DNA of 23,602 bases from JAWLFY01 sp964462125 (GTDB taxonomy: Bacteria > Planctomycetota > Planctomycetia > Pirellulales > Pirellulaceae), in NCBI GenBank assembly GCA_964462125.1, contig CAYWXT010000066.1, positions 1 to 23,602 on the forward strand, read 5' to 3'. The stretch's first letter is position 1. Each line of letters opens with the position of its first letter. The translations under genes were made by a program, and so were the position numbers. The notes below the pieces were generated by a model that saw nothing but the letters and a program-made list of their open reading frames with translations, was not told where the DNA came from and ran no database searches. Shown piece after piece: positions 8,074-14,889 of this stretch.

Positions 8074-11000
8074 TCACTCCACCGCCGGCTCCTCCACCTC
8101 CGCGTGTTCGTCGTCGTGGTGCTCGTGCTCGTCGTGGTCCTCGTCGTGGTGACCGTGGTGCGGCGGCTTGAGCTTTGCCAGGTCATCGAGTTGGGCCCGC
8201 GTCATGAGCATCGGGTGCGGGTTGCGGACTCGAGCGAGGAATTCGGTTCGCGGCTTGACGTTGAGTTGACTCAGCATCCCATAGCTACGGACGTCGGCGT
8301 GTTTCTTGGCCACCTGCGATTCGGGATCGACGATGTTGCCGAACTCGATCGCCGTTGTGGGGCAGGCTGACTGGCAGGCGGTGACGACGTCCCCGTCCCG
8401 GATCGGCCGCCCCCCTTCGCGCCGGGCCGTGATCTTGGCTTGCTCGACACGTTGGACACAGTAGGTGCACTTTTCCATCACCCCGCGGCCGCGGACCGTG
8501 ACGTCGGGGTTGAGTACCAACTGCTGCAACTTGCGATTCGCCGTTTCGACCGTCCCCGGATACGCCTTGATCCCGTAACCCTCGCCAATGTCTTCGTTGT
8601 AATTGAAGTAATTGAAGCGTCGCACTTTGAAGGGGCAGTTGTTCGCACAATACCGCGTACCGATGCAACGGTTGTAGGTCATCGCATTGAGTCCTTCGTC
8701 CGTGTGCACCGTGGCCGCGACCGGGCACACCTGCTCACAGGGGGCCGTTTCGCAGTGCACGCAGGCCATCGGCTGCTGCACAACTTCGACGTGTTCCTCA
8801 TCTCCCTGGAAATAGCGATCGACACGCAGCCAGTGCATTTCGCGGCTGTTGGTCACCTGCTCCTTGCCGACAATCGGAACGTTGTTCTCACTCTGGCAAG
8901 CGATCACACAAGCATTGCAGCCAATGCACTTGGTCAGGTCGATCGACATACCCCACTGCGGCAGTTCGGGCCGCTCTCGCATGATCGCCCGCATCGGCTC
9001 TTCGAATGGTGAGCCGTGGTCGCCGACATCGGGCACGTGTGGCCCCTTCGACTCGGCAAACTCGGGAATCTTGTCCAGCAGTTCCGTCGTTCCCTCGCGG
9101 ATCAGGGTGAAGCTTCGCTCCTCGGTCTCATCGCGTCCCAGTTCATCGATGGCCCAGTGATCCTGGGTCGAGGCCAGCTCATAGGGGATGTACCGCGGCC
9201 GAGCTTCAACGCCGAGTGCGAGTAGCGGCGACTGACTGGTCCGCAACGGCGAGACGTCGATCCCCACCGCGTCAATCTGCTCCTCCACCATGCCGCCAAC
9301 CATCCCGGCTCGCGTTCGCCCGTAGCCGAAAGGGACAGTGACGACTCCAGGGGCACAGCCGGGCATCTCATACACGGGAAGCTCGACGGTTCGCTCCTCC
9401 ACGGTCAAGGCGACCATCACACCGTGGGAGATTTCCCGCAGCGCCCTGGCGGTCGACGGGCTCATGATCGCCGCGTTCCCCCAAGTCAGCTTGGTCAGCG
9501 ACTGGGGCATCTCCTGCAACCAGCCGTTGTTCGCAAATCGGCCGTCATAAAGACCGTCGGCGGGAGCGAACACGATCTCCACCTCGTCCTGGTCAACCTC
9601 GACCAAGGCGACCGGAGCCTGGTCGGTCAGCGGTTGGAAGTCTCCCGTGGCCTCGCTGACCGCTTCCCCGACCGTTAATTCTTCGGCGAAACCGTCATGC
9701 AACAGCTTCCGCCACTGCCGATCGCTGAGCGCCCCGTCGGCGATCGCGTTCGCAGTTTCTCGAACCAGGTCCTCTCCTCGGGGCTCCGGCTCTCCGGCCA
9801 TCAAGGCCAACACTTCGGCGACGCTACGGCCGCTCAAAAGCGGCAGGATCTGCGGCTGACAAACCCCATATTGGCCGAACTGGTTGACGCAGTCGCCCCA
9901 CGATTCCAGCGGGTGGGCCAGCGGTAGCGACCAACGGCACAGCGCCGCGGTCTCATCGTCGTACTCGCCGAGGTAAATCGCGTTCTCGACCTTCCCCAAG
10001 GCGGAGGCTAAGTCGACATCGCCCGGGGCGGTGAAAACCGGATTGCCCCCCAAGATCAGCAACGAATCGATCTGGCCCGCGTTGATCTGATCGACCAGTT
10101 CGGCCAGGTCGGCTGTCTCCCCGAGTGGACCATTGATATCGCCCAGGAACCGCTGCAGGGTACCCAGCGAACCGAGTTGCTTGTTGAATCGAATGCCGGC
10201 GGCGACCGCTTCGCTGCCAAGATGTTCCCCGACGACCACGACGGCCTTGTCCCCGGCGGCAGCGATGTCGTGCGCGGCGGCATCCAAGAACCGCTCCAGC
10301 CGCTCGGGATGGTCCAATTCATCAAAGGCCTGCTCGGGTCGCTCGCCCGCGTCATCACCCAAGCCCCCGTTGTCCGCATTGTCCGCCAGCGCTTCGACGC
10401 GCCGACCCAACTCGCTCAGGAAGGCGGGCATCTGGCTCGGACGCAGGGCCAACCGGGAATCGGCGGTGGCTCCCGTTTGCGTATAGCCCCCTTCGACCGC
10501 ATACAGCCGGCTCATCGCGCCACCGCTTGCCAGCGGATCACGGTTGGCGGAAAAGCCGCGGGCATTGCCGAGGAAGCCGGGGTCGGACCCGAGCACGTCA
10601 GCCTGCAAGGTCACGATCACTTCCGCGGAGCCCAGATCGAGGACCTGCCGCGCGGGCTTGCCGAACACCTCCGACGTCGCTTTCCGCATCGCATCCCCGT
10701 GGGCACCGTCGTACATCGCGATCGTCGCACCCGGCATCCGCTCTTGGAGCCGCCCCAGCATCCGGGCAACCGTGGGGGAGGTTGTGGGCGGGGTCAGGAT
10801 CGCGAAGGCGCCGTCTCGGTTGTTGTTCCGCACCGTACGAACCAGCGCCGGCCCGAAGTTTTCGAAGCTGTCCCAACCCACCACGGCAGGACGCTCATCG
10901 GGTTCGCGCCGCAGAATCGGTCCGTCGTCACTGCGGGAACGGTCGGGGTCGTAAAGACTCAGAATCGACGCTTGAACATAGGCGTCGGTCCCCAGCCCCG

Positions 11001-11391
11001 CGGGATGGTCGGGATTGGGCTCGATCTTGATCGGACGACCATCGACATTGGTGACCAACAAATTGTACGCCCGACCGGCCAATTCGAAATTCGTCGCCCG
11101 AGTGTAGGTTTCTCCAGGAGTCCTCCCTTCGGGGCGAAGCACGAACGGAGCGATTAGTTCTTCCGGGTACCGGCAGCCGGCCGCCCCGGCCATCGCCAAC
11201 GAGGCGCTCATCAGCTGCAACCAGCGCCGTCGCGAAACGCCTTCGGGAAACTCCGAGGCGGCGACGGGAAATTCGCGGTGCAGGTATTGCTGGAAATCCT
11301 CCCGCTGCTGCAGCTCCGAAAGGCTTCGCCAATAGCGGCTTCGGGGGCTGCCGGAGGGGGGAGAACCGTTCGACGAGTCGTTGAAAGTCAT
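8074..11391 (-). CDS. actB: ACIII subunit ActB, TAT-variant molybdopterin-oxidoreductase-like plus Fe-S protein
   Basis: 1105-residue fusion of a molybdopterin-oxidoreductase-like half (ActB1) and a ferredoxin-like half (ActB2). It relays electrons between the quinol site and the ActA haems; characterised ActB proteins carry no molybdenum. The N-terminus shows the extended TAT-variant leader of this family: YWRSLSEL at 20-27, REFPVAASEFP, then RRRW at 54-57, a hydrophobic stretch and Cys73. Four cluster motifs follow: CIGCNACVIAC (822-832), CVHC-x4-C-x3-C (877-889), C909/C915/C919, where Thr takes the place of the second Cys as expected for a 3Fe-4S site, and C975/C978 with C1006/C1010. The last 30 residues are a His/Asp/Glu-rich tail with nine His. 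The start ATG at 11391 lies 51 bp after actA. Confidence 0.96.
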   Translation of the reverse strand: MTFNDSSNGSPPSGSPRSRYWRSLSELQQREDFQQYLHREFPVAASEFPEGVSRRRWLQLMSASLAMAGAAGCRYPEELIAPFVLRPEGRTPGETYTRATNFELAGRAYNLLVTNVDGRPIKIEPNPDHPAGLGTDAYVQASILSLYDPDRSRSDDGPILRREPDERPAVVGWDSFENFGPALVRTVRNNNRDGAFAILTPPTTSPTVARMLGRLQERMPGATIAMYDGAHGDAMRKATSEVFGKPARQVLDLGSAEVIVTLQADVLGSDPGFLGNARGFSANRDPLASGGAMSRLYAVEGGYTQTGATADSRLALRPSQMPAFLSELGRRVEALADNADNGGLGDDAGERPEQAFDELDHPERLERFLDAAAHDIAAAGDKAVVVVGEHLGSEAVAAGIRFNKQLGSLGTLQRFLGDINGPLGETADLAELVDQINAGQIDSLLILGGNPVFTAPGDVDLASALGKVENAIYLGEYDDETAALCRWSLPLAHPLESWGDCVNQFGQYGVCQPQILPLLSGRSVAEVLALMAGEPEPRGEDLVRETANAIADGALSDRQWRKLLHDGFAEELTVGEAVSEATGDFQPLTDQAPVALVEVDQDEVEIVFAPADGLYDGRFANNGWLQEMPQSLTKLTWGNAAIMSPSTARALREISHGVMVALTVEERTVELPVYEMPGCAPGVVTVPFGYGRTRAGMVGGMVEEQIDAVGIDVSPLRTSQSPLLALGVEARPRYIPYELASTQDHWAIDELGRDETEERSFTLIREGTTELLDKIPEFAESKGPHVPDVGDHGSPFEEPMRAIMRERPELPQWGMSIDLTKCIGCNACVIACQSENNVPIVGKEQVTNSREMHWLRVDRYFQGDEEHVEVVQQPMACVHCETAPCEQVCPVAATVHTDEGLNAMTYNRCIGTRYCANNCPFKVRRFNYFNYNEDIGEGYGIKAYPGTVETANRKLQQLVLNPDVTVRGRGVMEKCTYCVQRVEQAKITARREGGRPIRDGDVVTACQSACPTTAIEFGNIVDPESQVAKKHADVRSYGMLSQLNVKPRTEFLARVRNPHPMLMTRAQLDDLAKLKPPHHGHHDEDHDEHEHHDDEHAEVEEPAVE

Positions 11392-11442
11392 ATCGAAAGT
11401 CGCGGTCGATGATTCGGGTGTACGGCTGGACGCGGGAGGGGG

Positions 11443-12132
11443 CTATCGGTGGCAGACCGCACAGTGGGTTTCCGGACGGATGTTCTCCTCTTCGCGTACC
11501 TCGGCGGCGAAGGCTTCCTGGTCCCAGTCCTCCGGTGGCGTCCAATCCAGATCGGTCACCAACTCTTTCGGCCGCAGATGCGGGTCGGGGTTTCGGTGGC
11601 ACTCGATGCACCAAGCCATCGAAAGCTCCTCGTGCTGGTAAACGACCTCCATCTGGTCGATGCGGCCGTGGCAGCTCTTGCAGCTGACCCCGGCGTTGAC
11701 GTGTGCGGAATGATTGAAAAAGACGAACTCGGGAAGGTTGTGAACCCGCTTCCAGGCGACGCTTCGCCCCGTCTCCCAGCTCTCGTGGATCGGCCTGAGC
11801 CTGGGGCTGTCGGCATGGACCGCCGTCAGCGGTGTCGTCCCCTCGTCGTCCTCGGGGCTATGGCAATTGACACAGGTCGCTGTCGGGGGGACTGCCGCGT
11901 GGGCCGCGTCGAAAACCGTGTTGTGGCAATAGCGACAATCCATCTTCAGCTGGCCGGCGTGGGTCGCGTGGCTGAACGGCACCGGCTGCTTCGGCTTGTA
12001 GCCGACATTCAGTGTCTGAGGGTCGGTGATTAGCCCCCCCATCGCGGCGGCATAAACCGCGCCTCCCACAATCGCAAGGCCCAGAACGCCAAGAAACGGA
12101 TTCACCCAGCGTGGAAATAAAAAACGTTGCAT
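11443..12132 (-). CDS. actA: ACIII subunit ActA, membrane-anchored pentahaem cytochrome c
   Basis: 229-residue cytochrome with one N-terminal membrane helix (about 11-32) and five CxxCH haem sites: CRYCH (66), CVNCH (87), CKSCH (151), CIECH (175) and CAVCH (224), the last one residue from the end. Isolated His residues between them (for example in FSHATH and NHSAH) are likely axial ligands. ActA is the first gene of Alternative Complex III operons, and its haems carry electrons toward the periplasmic acceptor. The frame stays open to 12198, but GGAGG at 12142-12146 lies 9 nt before the ATG at 12132, and the hydrophobic anchor begins just after it, which decides the start. It is probably the first gene of the operon, since folK upstream on the same strand is 162 bp away. 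Confidence 0.96.
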   Translation of the reverse strand: MQRFLFPRWVNPFLGVLGLAIVGGAVYAAAMGGLITDPQTLNVGYKPKQPVPFSHATHAGQLKMDCRYCHNTVFDAAHAAVPPTATCVNCHSPEDDEGTTPLTAVHADSPRLRPIHESWETGRSVAWKRVHNLPEFVFFNHSAHVNAGVSCKSCHGRIDQMEVVYQHEELSMAWCIECHRNPDPHLRPKELVTDLDWTPPEDWDQEAFAAEVREEENIRPETHCAVCHR

Positions 12133-12141
12133 GATGGTTCG

Positions 12142-12146
12142 CCTCC
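12142..12146 (-). promoter_or_regulatory. Shine-Dalgarno of actA
   Basis: GGAGG on the minus strand, 9 nt before the ATG at 12132. It is one of the few good ribosome binding sites in this window. It excludes the longer upstream reading frame as the start of actA. Confidence 0.75.
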
Positions 12147-12222
12147 GAAGGAAGGCGTGCCGTCGCTCGCAGAGAGTGATGAAAGCTGGCGGTGGCAACC
12201 CTGCACACCGATCAAGCCGCTA

Positions 12223-12252
12223 AGTATCACGACCGACTTCACAAACTGGCAA
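12223..12252 (-). promoter_or_regulatory. Possible sigma70-like promoter ahead of actA
   Basis: On the minus strand TTGCCA (12247-12252) and GATACT (12223-12228) are separated by 18 nt, about 90 nt before actA. It is the best promoter-like pair I see in the folK-actA gap. The match is imperfect and planctomycete promoters are poorly predicted by eye, so confidence is low. Confidence 0.25.
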
Positions 12253-12268
12253 GGCCAGCGACCGACGA

Positions 12269-12283
12269 GCGACATTCTGTCGC
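12269..12283. repeat. Perfect palindrome GCGACA-TTC-TGTCGC between folK and actA
   Basis: A 6-bp inverted repeat with a 3-nt centre, 11 nt past the folK stop and upstream of the suggested actA promoter. It could be an operator or a short transcript-end hairpin; no U-tract follows on the minus strand. The palindrome is exact in the sequence. Its role is unknown. Confidence 0.5.
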
Positions 12284-12294
12284 ATGACATCGGA

Positions 12295-13290
12295 CTAGTG
12301 CCACCAGTCCCCCGAATCGGTCACCGCCTCGAGCGGGCAACGCATCGAATCGGTCGCCGAGGCGAGCTCCTTGACCGCCCAGTCAAATTCGGTGACCTCC
12401 AGCCGGTACTCGGGCCACTGCCAGCCGGCGGGCCACATCTGATGAGGCGCCGGCCAACGGGTCTCCGGTGTCGTTCGCTGCAGCCGGGCAACCAAGCGGG
12501 GCACTTGCGGATCGGCCGTGTGGGCGCTGTCGAGCGGAGGCAGCGGGGGGACGAATGCGGAAATCCACGGTTGGCCCGCCTGCGGTTCGATCGATGCCGA
12601 AACCGGCGCGTCCTCTGGCGATGGTGCGCCTCGGTGGGATCGTCCCGAATCGACGGGCGATTGGTCGGCTCGGGGCAGGGCGGCCGGCGCGTTGCCCACC
12701 ACTGCCATCGGTTCTGACAAAGGGCCGGGATGGAACGTCTGCAGCCCATGTTCTTGCGTCAGCCGTGCACATAATGCGATTCGCGTCTCGAGGCTGTCCC
12801 CGATCAGGGCCAACGAAGGGGGCGCAGCGGTCACGTGCTCGGCCAATCGCTCCAGCGTCCATCCGAAGCGGGGATCACGATAGTGGGCCGCGACGTCACA
12901 GGCGGGGCGCAGGACAAACATGCGTGCGGTGTAGCGGGGGTGGGGAACGATCAGCCCCTGGCCCCCTCCAACCAAGGCTCCATGCAAGACGACGTCGACA
13001 TCGATTGAACGGGCGCCCCAACGGGCACGGCGATGACGACCGAGCTCGTTCTCGGTCGCCTGCAAGATCGCCAACAACTCCCGCGCCGAGAGCGTCGTGT
13101 CGCATGCAGCGACCGCGTTCAAAAATGGCTCTTGGCCTCCCGGGCCGCCGATGGGAGGCGTTTGGAACAGGCGACTGGCCCGCAAGTCCCCCACCCCGGA
13201 ACAACGGGAAATGCGGCGGGCCGCCTCGGCAATCACCGACTCGCGGCATCCGAGATTACTGCCAAAGCTGATCAAACATTGGGAAATCAT
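12295..13290 (-). CDS. folK: 2-amino-4-hydroxy-6-hydroxymethyldihydropteridine pyrophosphokinase with C-terminal extension
   Basis: 331-residue protein. The N-terminal 155 residues are HPPK, which transfers pyrophosphate from ATP to hydroxymethyl-dihydropterin in folate synthesis. Signatures are SFGSNLG (8-14), QEPFLNAV (53-60), and GRHRRARWGARSIDVDV with the Mg-binding Asp97 and Asp99, then VPHPRYTARMFVLRPA. HPPK proteins are normally about 160 residues long. Here about 175 more follow, beginning SLALIGDSLETRIALCARL and continuing through a Pro/Ser/Arg-rich stretch to a Trp-rich region (WPAPHQMWPAGWQWPEY) and the end DSGDWWH. I do not recognise this half. It is cytosolic in appearance, with no signal or helix. 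The start is ATG 13290, divergent from the CPBP gene. Confidence 0.9.
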   Translation of the reverse strand: MISQCLISFGSNLGCRESVIAEAARRISRCSGVGDLRASRLFQTPPIGGPGGQEPFLNAVAACDTTLSARELLAILQATENELGRHRRARWGARSIDVDVVLHGALVGGGQGLIVPHPRYTARMFVLRPACDVAAHYRDPRFGWTLERLAEHVTAAPPSLALIGDSLETRIALCARLTQEHGLQTFHPGPLSEPMAVVGNAPAALPRADQSPVDSGRSHRGAPSPEDAPVSASIEPQAGQPWISAFVPPLPPLDSAHTADPQVPRLVARLQRTTPETRWPAPHQMWPAGWQWPEYRLEVTEFDWAVKELASATDSMRCPLEAVTDSGDWWH

Positions 13291-13390
13291 CCCGCCAATC
13301 TAGGCTTCCCAACACAACGGGGCCAGGGCAACGACTCCTGCACGAATCGCCGGGCTCCTGTCACAATGTGGTTTCCGCCGTCCAGGCCGG

Positions 13391-13450
13391 AGGCCCGACC
13401 TCGTGCCCCCACGCCCGACCTCGTGCCCCCACGCCCGACCTCGTGCCCGG
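13391..13450. repeat. Three 20-bp tandem repeats with nested hairpins
   Basis: Copies lie at 13391-13410, 13411-13430 and 13431-13450, consensus acgcccgacctcgtgccccc. The first copy differs at its second base, and the last ends in gg. Each junction forms CGTG-cccc-CACG (13402-13413, 13422-13433). The last copy runs into a stronger stem CGTGCC-cgga-GGCACG (13442-13457), ending 19 nt before the CPBP start. The array lies in the folK/CPBP divergent intergenic. Confidence 0.9.
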
Positions 13451-13476
13451 AGGCACGTCCCCCTCAATCGCTACCG

Positions 13477-14124
13477 ATGAAACCGATGTCAGACTCGCTG
13501 GAGCAAACGCCTGATGACGTGTTTCGGACGGCAGTGATCTTCGAGTCGGCCCTCGGCGTGTTGGCCCTCATCCTGGGCTGGTTGTTCGGTCCCGATCCCC
13601 GCGAATTGGTGCCAGAGTTCACCCTCGACGACCTCCGCCCGCTCGCCGATGGGTTGCTGTACGGTGTCCTGGCAGCCCTGCCGCTGTTGGGGGCGGTGGA
13701 GATTCTGCGGCGACTTCCCTGGGAGCCGATCCGCGAACTGGAGCGACTCTCCGATGACGGCATGGTGTCCCTGTTGCTCCGTCTCGGGCCGCTGGAGCTG
13801 ATCCTGATCAGCATCTGCGCCGGCGTCGGCGAGGAATTGCTGTTTCGCGGCTGGATGATGTCGTGGATCGCCGGTGGTCACGATGGGGTCTGGTCCCCAG
13901 CCACCATCGCTGGGCTGATCGGCTCGTCGATCGCCTTCGGATTGGTGCACCCGATCACCAAGCTGTACGTCGTGCTCGCCTCGCTGATGGGGGTCTACTT
14001 TGGAATCCTGGTGATCACCAGCGGCAACCTGATGATTGCGATCGTCGCCCACGCGGTCTACGACGCGGCACAGCTGATTCTGACCGCCCGGCGGGAACGC
14101 CAATCCGATCCGCCGACCGCCTGA
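13477..14124 (+). CDS. CPBP (CAAX protease/bacteriocin-processing) family intramembrane metalloprotease
   Basis: 215-residue membrane protein of the CPBP/Abi family, glutamate-dependent intramembrane proteases. The three family motifs are present in order: EELLFR (Glu119, Glu120, Arg124), FGLVH (His158) and HAVYD (His192, Asp196). About five hydrophobic helices span the chain. Its substrate cannot be inferred; bacterial members range from prenyl-protein-like processing to bacteriocin immunity. The reading frame is open far upstream because it runs opposite folK. I start at ATG 13477 (MKPMSDSLEQ), with ATG 13486 as an alternative; neither has a clear ribosome binding site, and any earlier start would add a low-complexity Pro/Arg leader made from the repeat array. 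It appears to be a single-gene unit. Confidence 0.88.
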   Translation: MKPMSDSLEQTPDDVFRTAVIFESALGVLALILGWLFGPDPRELVPEFTLDDLRPLADGLLYGVLAALPLLGAVEILRRLPWEPIRELERLSDDGMVSLLLRLGPLELILISICAGVGEELLFRGWMMSWIAGGHDGVWSPATIAGLIGSSIAFGLVHPITKLYVVLASLMGVYFGILVITSGNLMIAIVAHAVYDAAQLILTARRERQSDPPTA

Positions 14125-14195
14125 AACGCCCCGCCGACAGCCAATCCGACCGCCGATCCGGGAGCCGATCACCCTCCCGCGTCCCTGGGGACGGT

Positions 14196-14211
14196 CGGGC
14201 GGTGACGCCCG
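14196..14211 (+). other. Short GC hairpin downstream of the CPBP gene
   Basis: CGGGCG-GTGA-CGCCCG is a perfect 6-bp stem with a GNRA-type loop, 72 nt past the CPBP stop. There is no T-run after it, so I do not call it an intrinsic terminator. The rest of 14125-14278 is GC-rich with no gene that I can support. Confidence 0.4.
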
Positions 14212-14264
14212 GGGTGGGCCGTCCAGGAAGGGTCACCACCGTTGTCCGCCCAAGCGAGATCCAA

Positions 14265-14308
14265 AAAAGGAGGTAGGAATGCCAAGCCATTCCGAAGAAT
14301 CGAGCTAG
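14265..14308 (+). promoter_or_regulatory. Strong Shine-Dalgarno with 9-codon ORF upstream of tadE
   Basis: AAAGGAGGT is followed by AGGA and an ATG at 14279. This opens a 9-codon frame (MPSHSEESS) ending in TAG at 14306-14308, 65 nt before the tadE start and in a different frame. It is by far the best ribosome binding site in the window. It may drive a leader peptide or mark a conserved element whose true gene start I misplace. Confidence 0.4.
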
Positions 14309-14373
14309 GTTTGCAATGGCGGCGGGGCTCCTTCGACAGCCGACTCCTCTCGATTCTGCCTAGCGGCATTGCC

Positions 14374-14889
14374 ATGATTGCATTCATCGAAGCGAAACGG
14401 CCCCCCACCGGGGCATCCAGTCCGACATCGGGCGCAACGACATCTCGTCGGACCCCCGCTCGCTCCCGATTCACTCGGCGAAGGATCGGCCGTGCGAGCA
14501 GCCGTTGCGGCGTCGCGGCGGTTGAGTTTGCCATCATCGCCCCGGTCTTCTTTCTGGTCGTCCTGGGCATCATCGAATTTGGCCGGATGGTCATGGTCCA
14601 GCAGGTCCTCACCAATGCATCGCGCGAGGGGGCGAGGCGTGCGGTGATCGAAGGATCGACCGATGCCGAAGTCGAGGCGCTCGTCGAAACCTACTTGTCC
14701 AACGCCACGATCGAAGGGGGCACGGTAACGGTTGATCCAAGCGATCTGGAAATGGTCGGATTTGGCGACCGCGTGACCGTGACGGTGTCCGTTCCCTTCG
14801 ACAGCGTCAGTTGGGCGGGGACACCGTGGTTTCTGGGGGACACAACATTGCAAGCCCGCGCCGTAATGCGGGCGGAACGACTCCAATGA
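14374..14889 (+). CDS. TadE-like pseudopilin
   Basis: 171-residue TadE-family protein. TadE and TadF/G are minor pseudopilins of Flp (tight adherence) pilus systems. After a basic Ser/Thr/Arg-rich N-terminus, Gly46 is followed by VAAVEF and a hydrophobic helix (about 47-70). Glu51 is at the +5 position expected for processing by a prepilin peptidase. The helix is followed by the typical QQVLTNASREGARRAV segment and a small periplasmic beta-rich domain. I choose ATG 14374; the frame is open back to a TTG at 14242, which would add 44 unlikely residues. The stop TGA overlaps the next start (ATGA), so the gene is coupled to the TadG-like gene. No tadA, tadB/C or flp gene is in the window, so this is an orphan pair. 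Confidence 0.85.
   Translation: MIAFIEAKRPPTGASSPTSGATTSRRTPARSRFTRRRIGRASSRCGVAAVEFAIIAPVFFLVVLGIIEFGRMVMVQQVLTNASREGARRAVIEGSTDAEVEALVETYLSNATIEGGTVTVDPSDLEMVGFGDRVTVTVSVPFDSVSWAGTPWFLGDTTLQARAVMRAERLQ

Noticed and set aside
8102..8160. GTG/GTC-rich low-complexity DNA as a regulatory repeat
   Set aside because: It is explained by codons of the His/Asp/Glu tail of ActB.
8074..11391. ActB as an active molybdenum oxidoreductase
   Set aside because: Gene context and the TAT-variant leader place it in ACIII, whose ActB proteins lack molybdopterin.
13391..13450. Possible CRISPR array
   Set aside because: The repeats are directly adjacent with no spacers, only three copies, and no cas gene is near.
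14242..14373. TTG at 14242 as start of the TadE-like protein
   Set aside because: It would add 44 residues of basic low-complexity sequence before an already basic leader, without a ribosome binding site; ATG 14374 is more plausible.
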